Below, piece after piece: positions 36,032 to 44,512 of a stretch of DNA of 64,000 nt. The notes below the pieces were generated by a model. That model was not told the origin of the DNA. It searched no databases and was given only the letters and a program-made list of their open reading frames with translations. Made by a program: the position numbers and the translations under genes. Location of the stretch: contig VCCP01000003.1 of assembly GCA_005765155.1 (NCBI GenBank), forward strand, positions 1,302,001-1,366,000, in the 5' to 3' direction. Numbering within the stretch: the stretch's first letter is position 1; every line of letters begins with the position of its first letter. Origin of the DNA: Zelopaecilomyces penicillatus. Lineage: Eukaryota; Ascomycota; Sordariomycetes; Hypocreales; Pseudodiploosporaceae.

Positions 36032-37219
36032 CTATTCAAGCCCTTGGACCAAGAACAACTTTTCCCAGTCCTCCTCCTCGGGCTGTTTCACCCCTTGACC
36101 TACTGCAGAGGAGATTATCAGGCTGGGGTCCATCATCCGAAGCTCTGAGTTGGCTTGTTGCCAATACTCCAAGTCATCCAACTCCGGGCCGTCCTTGGCC
36201 AACAAGTCACCAAAGCTCAGCGTGTTTTCATCTACATCTGGCTGTTGCTGTTGGTGTTCTTGTTGCTGTTGCTCCAGGGCATCCTGCCGCAGCAATTGCA
36301 TGAATCCCTGCTCCTCCTGCTGTTGCTGGGATGGCTGGGATGGCTGCAATTGCTGCAATTGCTGTATTTGCTGCTCCAGCTGTTGATTCCGCTGTTGCAG
36401 TTGCTGCAGTTGTTGCAGCATTTGTTGTTGCTGTTGTTGAAGCTGCTGCAGGTCAAATGCAGGTTCAGCAACAACAACCTGCGGAGCAATAACCTGTGGA
36501 ACAACAGGCTGTTCAACAACAACAGGCTGTTCAGCAACAGGCTGTTCAGCAACAGGCTGTTCAACAGCAGGCTGCGGCTCGGCCTGTTGGGCGGGCTGGA
36601 CCTGCAAAAGGGGCATGTTCGAATCAGAACCGATTCGAACACCGAAGCTATTCAGGCAGTTTGTGAACTGCTGACCTTCTGTGAGCTCGACCCGTGGCTG
36701 AATGTTGGCCAACCATGGATCGTCCAACACTCTCCTGAGGCGCCCATTTGCGGCTTCGTCCAAATTGCAGTAATTAATCAGACGATAATCCTGGCCCCCA
36801 TACTTAATGCAGATGGACCTTTTTACCAGCCCTCCCACCTTAAAGTCGTCTGGGTCTGTGAGCGACCCAACTAACCGCTTCAGCGCCGATCCCGACTTGC
36901 TGCTCTTCTTGACGGCCCGATTTTTGGGGCCGGGCGGAAAACGCTTAGCCATCTCCCGGTATACGAGAAAGCCATCTTGTGAGCGGCTGGGGCTCCAAAT
37001 TTTGCCGTCGGTCCAGCGCTTGATGCTTGCATCTTCCACATATATGAAGATGCTGCCGCTTGTGACGAGGCGTTCTCTCTCGTCCTCTCTGAGTCTTTGG
37101 GAGGTGAGAGGTACCATTCCCAGAAGGTAAGCCTCAAAGACAACAATAGCCTCTTGTGCTTCCAGGACGAGCATTGCAGGCATGTGAGCTGCGCCTTGGT
37201 TTTGGGTTGCGTTTGCCAT
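36032..37219 (-). CDS. Gti1/Pac2 (WOPR) family protein, glutamine-rich
   Basis: A putative DNA-binding regulator of the WOPR family (Wor1, Sge1, Gti1, Pac2), which controls morphological switching, sporulation or virulence traits in fungi. It is a single exon of 395 aa. The first in-frame ATG is at 37219; a longer read would start at TTG. The first WOPR box is clear at about residues 15-90: EAYLLGMVPL, RLREDERERLVTSGSIFIY, IKRWTDGKIWSPSR and GFLVYREM. The second box follows a basic linker: VKRSICIKYGGQDYRLINY. After it comes an EQPVA/EQPVV degenerate repeat and a long glutamine-rich stretch (roughly residues 255-345), like the Q-rich tails of other members. It differs from the conserved Sge1 and Pac2 proteins and looks like an extra paralogue. 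Its upstream DNA contains a 170-bp tandem duplication. Binding to DNA is inferred from the family. Confidence 0.85.
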   Translation of the reverse strand: MANATQNQGAAHMPAMLVLEAQEAIVVFEAYLLGMVPLTSQRLREDERERLVTSGSIFIYVEDASIKRWTDGKIWSPSRSQDGFLVYREMAKRFPPGPKNRAVKKSSKSGSALKRLVGSLTDPDDFKVGGLVKRSICIKYGGQDYRLINYCNLDEAANGRLRRVLDDPWLANIQPRVELTEGQQFTNCLNSFGVRIGSDSNMPLLQVQPAQQAEPQPAVEQPVAEQPVAEQPVVVEQPVVPQVIAPQVVVAEPAFDLQQLQQQQQQMLQQLQQLQQRNQQLEQQIQQLQQLQPSQPSQQQQEEQGFMQLLRQDALEQQQQEHQQQQPDVDENTLSFGDLLAKDGPELDDLEYWQQANSELRMMDPSLIISSAVGQGVKQPEEEDWEKLFLVQGLE

Positions 37220-37306
37220 TTGGACGACCGACCCAGACTTGAGGTACAAGTAATGGTAAGGTAGTAAATGACAAGTAAAGTAACGTAAAGTAAGCGTTAC
37301 ACTTGG

Positions 37307-37659
37307 TAGAAGTAACAGAAGCTATTCGTAGCTACGGAACTTGTTGTACAGCAAAACGCAGACACAGCGTTTAACGTATAGGTAGACTGAAGAATGGTTA
37401 GATGGTAATCACAAGAAGAAGATGGGGGAAGATTCTGAAACAATCTCAGAAGAAAAATAGAAAGACATACGCTTTCTAGAAGTAACAGAAGCTAAACGTA
37501 GCTAAGGAACTTGTTGTGTAGCTAGAGGCAGACAATGTTTGAAGTGTGCGTAGGCTGATGGATGAAGAGATGATATCTGTGAGAAGATGATATCTGTAAG
37601 ATGATTGGAAGAGAAGATGAAGCAATCTGGGGAGGAAGAGGAAATAGACACATACTTAT
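37307..37659. repeat. 170-bp tandem duplication upstream of the WOPR gene
   Basis: Two diverged copies start with TAGAAGTAACAGAAGCT at 37307 and 37477. Similarity continues through GGAACTTGTTGT to an ending like CAATCT...AATAGA-ACATAC. It lies just upstream of the WOPR coding region, so it may be in its promoter or leader. On the minus strand, GTATGT near the copy junction resembles splice donors. Confidence 0.7.
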
Positions 37660-37696
37660 AGACCTCCTGGCGAGGCGTACGGAGCCTGCTAAGTTT

Positions 37697-38505
37697 TCAC
37701 AGTTTGGAGGCTTGCAGGAGCATGATCACAGGATATGTCGTTGAAAGAAAACCTTGTGCCTCTTTCCTGCAACGTATGTAGGTTCGCTTGCAGTCGCTGC
37801 TTATGGACGTTGATGGAATCAGGGCGCTCAAAAGGAAAAAAGTCAATTCATGATGTGGATAAAGAAAAAGGGGGGGAGCCATGGGCAAGGCGAGCCTCAA
37901 GTTCGGAATCATCCGAAATGGTACGGCTCATGGTCAGGGTCTGTATATGGATCGGACATCTAGGGAGGAGATATGGGAGATATGGGTGTGTTAGATTTAC
38001 AGAACTGTCAATGCTTGGGGGAAGGCATATAACAATATAGAATGCTGGTAGATGCGAAAGCAATGAAGACAGCAATGCTGCTGGTGATTACAATGACTAC
38101 CATGACAGTACAGCCTGTGGACGAATGAATCAAAATGTGATTAAATTCAAGCGAAACTCTTCCAAACAAAAACAAAAATCGAAAAGTTAAAACTGCTGGT
38201 TCGTGGAAGGTTCCATGGTCTGTCTCTGTGTCAATCTCAGGGGCCATCTGGCTGCTGCATCGTGAGAGAGCCGTGCTTGATAGTTCAGGGGGAGGGGAGA
38301 CCGTGCCTGACCGAGCATCTTGCGACATGTACTCTATATCTCCCCATCCAGCATCTACAGCCGCATCTGGGATCGTCGAGTACTTCCATGCTGATAGCAG
38401 TTCACCAACCACACCGTGCCTGGCTCCCTCCTGATATGCGCCATGAATAGCCGACGTTGAAGAACCGAAACGGCTTTTGTGGCGTCTGCAGAGCGTTGCA
38501 GCCAC
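37697..38505 (-). pseudogene. Coding-like blocks, interrupted, unidentified
   Basis: Minus-strand DNA here reads as protein-like blocks, but no complete model is possible. One block (about 38160-38505) contains VVGELLSAWKYSTIPDAAVD and has the codon pattern of a gene but no ATG start. A block near 38010-38110 encodes a possible membrane helix (VMVVIVITSSIAVFIAF), preceded by a TCCACAG acceptor-like site. A third block near 37697-37932 reads SDDSELEARLAHGSPPF, hits a single TGA, and continues in the same frame with FERPDSINVHKQRLQANL to a stop at about 37697. The lack of a GT donor between the last two parts argues against an intron removing the TGA. I do not recognise the protein. Confidence 0.3.
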
Positions 38506-39698
38506 TACCGAACTTTGTCAGGCACATTATTGTAAGGCTGTGTACATGAGCTGCATTGTGTAAGTGATGGCGTATTGAATTGGGCGACGCCATGCAGAAT
38601 CTCCGGTTCTCCTCCTACGGGTCCTCATCTAGGTCCTTCCATCTCCCCATATCCAGCCTGCCTCTTCGACTTACATCGTCTTGCACTCGTGGACTCGTGA
38701 GCTCGTTGGGAGCCATTCTGCTGTCAAGGTTTGAAAATAGGCGAGAATGCTCAGAGTTTTCTTCACCTTTGGGACTGTGGCGTGAGTTCAGATCCGGAGT
38801 CTGCTAGCGTCAAATCGTCAAGTCGGTAGTGTGAAGTGGTGCATGTGCATCGCCAACTAAATTGATGTCATTGAAACTGAGAGAGGGAGCCCATTGACGG
38901 AAAAGCTTGTCTTGAGGCTTGAGTCAAATCTTGGGCCGTCCAAGCTGAGGTCAAGTCGGGGGTTCAAAGGCATTGTCAGACTCTGTCTGGACTCCAGCCA
39001 CTCGCCCTCACGGTCAACTCCTAGACTTAGCTAAGGCAGTCCGTATACCATTGATGACATAGTACCATGCCACTTTATCCACTGAAGAGTTTTTATCATA
39101 ACATCTAATCAACATCATCATCATTTGCTACAACTTCAATTGGCATGGACGGGGTTGCAGCGTCACATGTGATTTACCTACTAGCTACTAGCATCTCCAG
39201 CCGAATACGCAGTAGCTTACATGTACACCCACTATAAACCACATCCACGCACCATTCAGCTTCGGCAGGCTCGGCTCTGGCCATGGATAGCCTGATGGGC
39301 AAAACCACCAACCAAAGCTGCCGTTCAGGCTCTGTCTTTTGGTCTTTCATCTCTTCCTCATGGCGTCTCATTCTTGACCTTGACATTGACATTGGCGGAT
39401 CCGCACATGGATGACATTGCTCGGCTGATTCCTCTCGAATTTTTCCATTGCTTCACTGGCAGTTGGACCCCTCAATTCGCCCACAGAAGCTCAAACAAAT
39501 ATCCATCTTTCACAGAGACCAAGCATCGTGGTCGGCTCCATCCAGCTGCGAGTTTTCATTGGCTAGTTGTCATTCACATGGATAATTGAATCCTGAGTGT
39601 CCGGCAAGGGAAATGGTCAGCAATCTTGCTCCAGCATCTCCCTTCTTCGTCCCTATCGTTCCTACCGTCCCTCAAAGCCAGGAGTTAAAGGCGAGAAA
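38506..39698. other. Intergenic region upstream of the LCAT-like gene
   Basis: No gene is supported. The right end is the presumed promoter and leader of the gene starting at 39699. The minus strand between 38510 and 38650 has a weakly coding-like patch that could belong to the interrupted locus on its left. Confidence 0.5.
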
Positions 39699-42263
39699 AT
39701 GAGCAGAGGCGACCCTCTCACACTGCATCGTGCAGAGCAGCGGTCTGATGTCTCCCAGGTGGACGGTGGCCTCTTGGATGAATTCTTGATCCCAGATCAA
39801 GATGAGGCCCAAGCCGTTCTCCAGCCTGCTATAAGCGCGGCTGCCAGCCATCTGACTTCGTACCAAACGCCCGCCATTGAGAAAGCAGCCGCTTTGGAGC
39901 GTGGTAAGGACGGAGGCGGCTTCTTCAACGATATCCCTGGAGATGAAGACGACGATGAGGAAGACAAGGACGGACATGAGGATGGGGATAAGACACCAGA
40001 GCAGATCTCCACGCCCAAGGCAGCGACACCACGGCAAGGCAGCAGCCCCAAAGGAAAACCACCAGCCCTATCACTAAGCCAGCTTCCCGTTGATGGACCT
40101 CAGGTTCAACGACCAGCACCGCCATCGCCTTGGCGAGTTCACCTGAGCAGCAGCACTAAACATGAACACGGACGCTCTCATGAATCTCGTGGCTTCCTGG
40201 AGTCGGCATTTGGTCCTTCGCGGCAACGTTCAAAGTCGGCTGGCCAGGATGCTCTCAAAAAACTCCAAAAGGCGTTTCCATCACTGAGCACACCCAACTC
40301 ATTCTTACCCTCCCTGCCAAAACACTCATTCTTGTCCAACCTTGGTAGTGATGGCAAGCACAGCCAGCAGGCGCCTAGGCTCCTCCCACCCGTTGCGGGC
40401 ATTCCCCGGCCTCTGCGCAGTAATAACATGAGTAGCCGCATTCCGTTCTGGGCTCAGACACCAGCAAATGATGGCCTTCCTTCTCAAGCGCTGCCAGCAA
40501 GGCCAACGAGCTCTGGAATCCCACATGGCCCTCTTCGTCCGCCCATGCTGCGGAGGGTGACTTCTAACGACAGCATGCTATACCATACTCTGTCACGAGC
40601 GTCGTCTCTAGGCGACGATAACCGCTTTCTGGATGTGCGAGAAATGGTTAACACACGGTTCATTGCCATCAGGGATAGCTTGCCTGACGTGCCCAATTTC
40701 AAGCTACCCAGCCTGGCCAAATTGCAGGCGGCATCAAAAAGGTCCTCGTTGTCACTCAATGGCATATTTTCGAACGAAACGCCAATAGCCTCGCGGCCAA
40801 CCTTCGACCATGAACCTAGCAATACATCCCCCAAAGAAGGACCCTCCACGGCGTTGGATCGAGCCCTCGCAGAAATGACTGGCGATCTTGTCATCATGGG
40901 AGGATACCGTGGCTCCGTGCTCCGCTCTGCTGAAGCTCCTCATCATCAGCTCTGGGCACCTGTCAAGATCGGCCTCAACATGCGTAAAGCTAACCTTGAG
41001 GTTGGCCTGGAGGACGAGGATGAAGAAACGATGGAGGAGCGCATTATTCCCTCGGGTATGCTGCAGCACATTGGCCCCATTGACATATCCCGCAAACTCT
41101 TCAAAAAACTCCGCTCGTGCGAGAATGCGCGTTCAGGAAAACTCCGTATTTGGGACTATGGCTACGATTGGCGTCTCACCCCCCTAAGACTCTCTACGCG
41201 ACTCCAAGACTTCCTCCAACAGCTACCGTCAAATCAGCCCGGCGTGCCGATTCAGGAGCGCGGGGCCGTAGTCATTGCGCACAGCCTCGGCGGCCTCATC
41301 ACCCGGCATGTTGTAAACCAGCGGCCGGAGCTATTCGCCGGCGTACTATATGCCGGTGTGCCTCAGCGGTGCATCAACATCCTCGGTCCGCTCCGCAACG
41401 GCGATGCTGTGCTCTTCAATGACAAGTTGCTCACGGCACAGGTCAACTTCTCAATTCGCACCTCGTTTGCGCTGCTTCCTGAAGATGGTTTCTGTTTCGT
41501 CAACAAGAACACGGGTGAAGAGTACCCCGTGGACTTTTACGACCCGGAAAGCTGGGCGAAATGGCATCTAAGTCCTTGTCTTGAGGCGCCACTTCCGCCA
41601 TACAATCGACAGCCACAGCATTCGACGCTGGCATCACTGCTGCCCAACTCATTAATGCTCCGACCGCGTGCAGACAGTAAGCCGGAGAAGGCAAGTCACA
41701 ATATGATACTTAGCAGTGACGTCAATCCCAACAAACCCTTGACGGCAACGACGGCTATGGCGCCTCAGCTCAACGGCAACGTCAATACAAACCACAGCGA
41801 AACCTCTCCAGCGGATCAGCCGCCCTCAATACATCTATCCCACAACATAGATCCAGAACGCCGCCGTCAGAACCTCGAGTACCTCGGCCGGACCCTCGCC
41901 TCTATCCGACAGTTCCGGGCCGGCCTCGCGCACAATCCGGTCCACCAGGCAGCGAATACATACCCGCCCCTGGCAGTGCTCTACGGCAAGTCTATTCCTA
42001 CCGTCTACGCCGCCCAGGTTTCCAGTCGCGATGCTATCCCCTGCGCAGACGCGTACGATGACCTTTTGTTCCGCCCGGGCGACGGCGTAGTCCTCGCCAA
42101 GGAGGCCATGATTCCTGAGGGCTATTCCATTGTCCGAGGAGGACGAGTCAGCACCGAGCGCGGCCACATCACCATGCTAGGCGACTTGCCCGCTCTTGGC
42201 CGCACCCTGGAAGCCCTGCTTCGGGGGAGGCGCAAGGGTATTGGGGCAGGGCAGAGAAATTGA
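39699..42263 (+). CDS. LCAT-like alpha/beta hydrolase (lipase/acyltransferase)
   Basis: A large protein of the lecithin:cholesterol acyltransferase-like hydrolase group, probably acting on lipids; the substrate is not known. It is one exon of 854 aa from the first in-frame ATG at 39699 (the frame is open further upstream, but only from a GTG). Residues 1 to about 390 are low-complexity and rich in S, P, D and E. The hydrolase part begins near residue 400 with VIMGGYRGSVLRS, followed by APVKIGLNMRKANL. The nucleophile elbow is IAHSLGGLITRHV, with the serine at residue 529. Also typical are WDYGYDWRLTPLRLS ahead of it and FAGVLYAGVPQRCINILGPL after it. A possible acid and histidine lie further on, within PGDGVVL and RGHITMLGDLP near the C-terminus. 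There is no clear signal peptide or membrane helix, which suggests a cytosolic or peripheral location. Confidence 0.82.
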   Translation: MSRGDPLTLHRAEQRSDVSQVDGGLLDEFLIPDQDEAQAVLQPAISAAASHLTSYQTPAIEKAAALERGKDGGGFFNDIPGDEDDDEEDKDGHEDGDKTPEQISTPKAATPRQGSSPKGKPPALSLSQLPVDGPQVQRPAPPSPWRVHLSSSTKHEHGRSHESRGFLESAFGPSRQRSKSAGQDALKKLQKAFPSLSTPNSFLPSLPKHSFLSNLGSDGKHSQQAPRLLPPVAGIPRPLRSNNMSSRIPFWAQTPANDGLPSQALPARPTSSGIPHGPLRPPMLRRVTSNDSMLYHTLSRASSLGDDNRFLDVREMVNTRFIAIRDSLPDVPNFKLPSLAKLQAASKRSSLSLNGIFSNETPIASRPTFDHEPSNTSPKEGPSTALDRALAEMTGDLVIMGGYRGSVLRSAEAPHHQLWAPVKIGLNMRKANLEVGLEDEDEETMEERIIPSGMLQHIGPIDISRKLFKKLRSCENARSGKLRIWDYGYDWRLTPLRLSTRLQDFLQQLPSNQPGVPIQERGAVVIAHSLGGLITRHVVNQRPELFAGVLYAGVPQRCINILGPLRNGDAVLFNDKLLTAQVNFSIRTSFALLPEDGFCFVNKNTGEEYPVDFYDPESWAKWHLSPCLEAPLPPYNRQPQHSTLASLLPNSLMLRPRADSKPEKASHNMILSSDVNPNKPLTATTAMAPQLNGNVNTNHSETSPADQPPSIHLSHNIDPERRRQNLEYLGRTLASIRQFRAGLAHNPVHQAANTYPPLAVLYGKSIPTVYAAQVSSRDAIPCADAYDDLLFRPGDGVVLAKEAMIPEGYSIVRGGRVSTERGHITMLGDLPALGRTLEALLRGRRKGIGAGQRN

Positions 42264-43028
42264 GGAAAAAGAAGGAAAAAGTAGGTAACTATCTTAAAAG
42301 TCGCTACTTTTTCTTTGGTCCCTTTACTGCCAGAAGTTACACATTGGGTGTATTTCGGTAGTTGTCGCCGTTCTCAGCACTAAAAAAAAACGGATGAAGC
42401 GATATTAAAAAGCGGTGCAAACGAATCGTGGCGTTCAACCTAGGACAGAACCATCGACGCCATTCCGCTCAACCCACTTTTTGGATTTCCTGGGTATACT
42501 TCTCCAGTCAAGTCAGGATTGGTCACTTGGCAAACTACATTTGTGTGAATCATGATAAACAGGGCGTAGTCGTGGCAAGGCATCGATTTGCATCTTCTTT
42601 GGCTGCGGGTGTTAAGCCATATACATGACATAGTCACTAAGGGTGTTTCTTGAATAGGTAGGAAGTGTTCAACAGAGCGATGCATTGTATCAAACCATTT
42701 ATCTTGACCAAATCTAGTTTATTAGCATGAGGAATGTGGACTACAAGTTATGGGAAAGCATTTTAGCAAGCGAGATTTGGTTGGAAAGGATGTGATGATT
42801 TTCATTTAATACACCCAGAAAAAAGCCCAATCGCTTATTCTGCTGGGGGAGGTCTTGCCTATCTACATCTCTCAAAGACCTCATCTCCAAGCCCATGGCA
42901 AGGCATTTGTTGCCCTGATAGCTGACATGTAATTACATGGTATATGAATACATTCCCTCGTTCCAACTTCCAACCAAGCCCAAACTGGCCCATCTATCGG
43001 TCGTCATGTTTGGTTCCCCTGTAATTCT
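42264..43028. other. Intergenic region, nothing recognised
   Basis: The 3' region of the LCAT-like gene. Only short ORFs without motifs are present. Confidence 0.6.
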
Positions 43029-43226
43029 TCATTTCGGCTGGCACTGCCACACGGTGAAAGTACCGTCTTGGCGTCCGTCGCTGAAATACCCAGTAAAAGA
43101 GATATGCCCATCACTGTGGGCCACTGATTCCAAATACCGGAGGTGGAACCCTCCACTCCGCAGATCTAAAAATCCTTTGCGTGGGTTGTAAATAGGCTTG
43201 TGCGCGTGCCTGAACGAGTGCCCCAT
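43029..43226 (-). CDS. Possible small protein, unidentified
   Basis: A 65-codon ORF starts with ATG at 43226 and ends at 43029. The sequence (GHSFRHAHKPIYNPRKGF, then SFTGYFSDGRQDGTFTVWQC near the end) has a balanced composition unlike the nearby noncoding ORFs. The same frame stays open upstream to an ATG at 43490, so a 153-aa version is possible, but that extension is low-complexity around a T-rich tract. I recognise no family. It lies downstream of the 2EXR gene on the same strand and could instead be part of its 3' untranslated region. Confidence 0.3.
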   Translation of the reverse strand: MGHSFRHAHKPIYNPRKGFLDLRSGGFHLRYLESVAHSDGHISFTGYFSDGRQDGTFTVWQCQPK

Positions 43227-43614
43227 GCTTTTTTTTTGGTTTGTGAAGGAAGGGGAGGACAGGGGGGGAAGGGGGGGGGCCTCTCTGTATTTCTTCACCG
43301 TGAGGCAGGGCTGCGAAAACAGGGTATATGTCGTTTTCCGTCTGATCTGTGCGAAGGACTTGTAGGGGTATGGCTGGACATTTAATCTCGACTGCCAATG
43401 GTGTTCGCATATGCAAAGGCCCTTGCAAAAAATAGAAGGCAGTATGCGAGTAAATGACCTGCGAGTAATCAAATCACGCGAGGTGGTCATTTCGCCCAGC
43501 AGTCTAAAATTGGGGAGGACGTCTTGTGTCTTGTGGAGTTCTTTCTTCCTTGTCTCGTGGATCCCCTGTCGACTAGCAGGGGCCCTTGACCTAGAGTAAA
43601 AACCCTCAAGACTT

Positions 43615-44512
43615 TCAACCACCAGAGCTAGGAAGCATATCCAGAGAGACGATCCCCCAGGGTGGCGGCGTCCACGAGGGGAATTGCTGGCAGACGGTAT
43701 GAATCGCGGTTTGAATCTGTCGAGCCATGCGCTCACGGACCATGACGGGCTCCGCTAGAGCGTCCTCCTCACGAGGAACAAAGGTGAGTTCCTGTACGCC
43801 TGGCATTCGCTGCGCAATTTGTTTGATGACCTCGACGGTAAGGCTCGCCGCCACCCCTGATCTGTAAGTCTTGTCGATCCAGAAGAGCGCATCGCTTATG
43901 GCGAGTCGGCGCACGCCGGCCAGCTCGGCCGGCTCAGACATGACCATACAGGTATGGAATTGTGAGTCGGCAGCCATGAATCCCTGGCGAGGACCAAAGT
44001 AGAGGATATCGCTCTCTGTGTTGAAGATAACCTGCCCGGGGCCGCGGGCGAAGCCGAATTTTGGTTGGTAGGCTTTAAATGCCTCCCGGCGAGACTCGTC
44101 GCAAACGTGGAGGTTGATCGGGATAGGGGCATCGGATGTACAGCCATTAGTCGAGCTCCGTGTTTTGGCAGGTGCATCTGTTGAGGAAAGTAATTTGCTT
44201 CCGCATCGAATTGATACAAGTCGCGGAGTCGGGAGGTTCAGCTTCCAGATTTTTAGGCGAAGCTCGGCGGGGAGCTTGTGGAACGAATGCTGTTCATAGG
44301 AACGAGGGTAATAGTTAGCTCGACTTGTTTCCCATTGCGTACGTAGTAGGAGCAATTGAGCCATCATTGCTTATGGAAGGACTTACAAATGTGTTGGCAG
44401 ATTTACTTGAGCTAGAATGTTTGCTGATACCATGCTTCTTGGCCATGGTCGTCGTTTGGATTTTGCGTGGAGCGGCGCTGGAGTGGCGCAGTGACGTCGG
44501 GTGAATAGCCAT
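43615..44512 (-). CDS. 2EXR-domain protein
   Basis: A fungal protein with an N-terminal 2EXR (F-box-like) domain, a common lineage-expanded family of unknown biochemical role. Two exons are inferred: 44387-44512 and 43615-44289. They are joined by a 97-bp phase-0 intron (GTAAGT donor, GAACAG acceptor), giving 266 aa, or 244 aa if the ATG at 44446 (MAKKHG) is used. The domain begins straight after the splice: SFHKLPAELRLKIWKLNL and PTPRLVSI. Later hallmarks are LHVCDESRREAFKAY and FNTESDILYF, followed by VRRLAISDALFWID, which are usual for the family. The short serine- and lysine-rich first exon (KHSSSSKSANTF) carries no known motif. No stable partner or pathway can be deduced from the neighbours. 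Confidence 0.82.

Noticed and set aside
36155..36874. 239-codon plus-strand ORF rich in leucine
   Set aside because: It is the antisense of the CAG/CAA-rich glutamine tract of the WOPR gene.
39597..39698. 34-codon N-terminal extension of the LCAT-like protein
   Set aside because: The extension begins at GTG; nuclear fungal genes start at ATG, and the first in-frame ATG is 39699.
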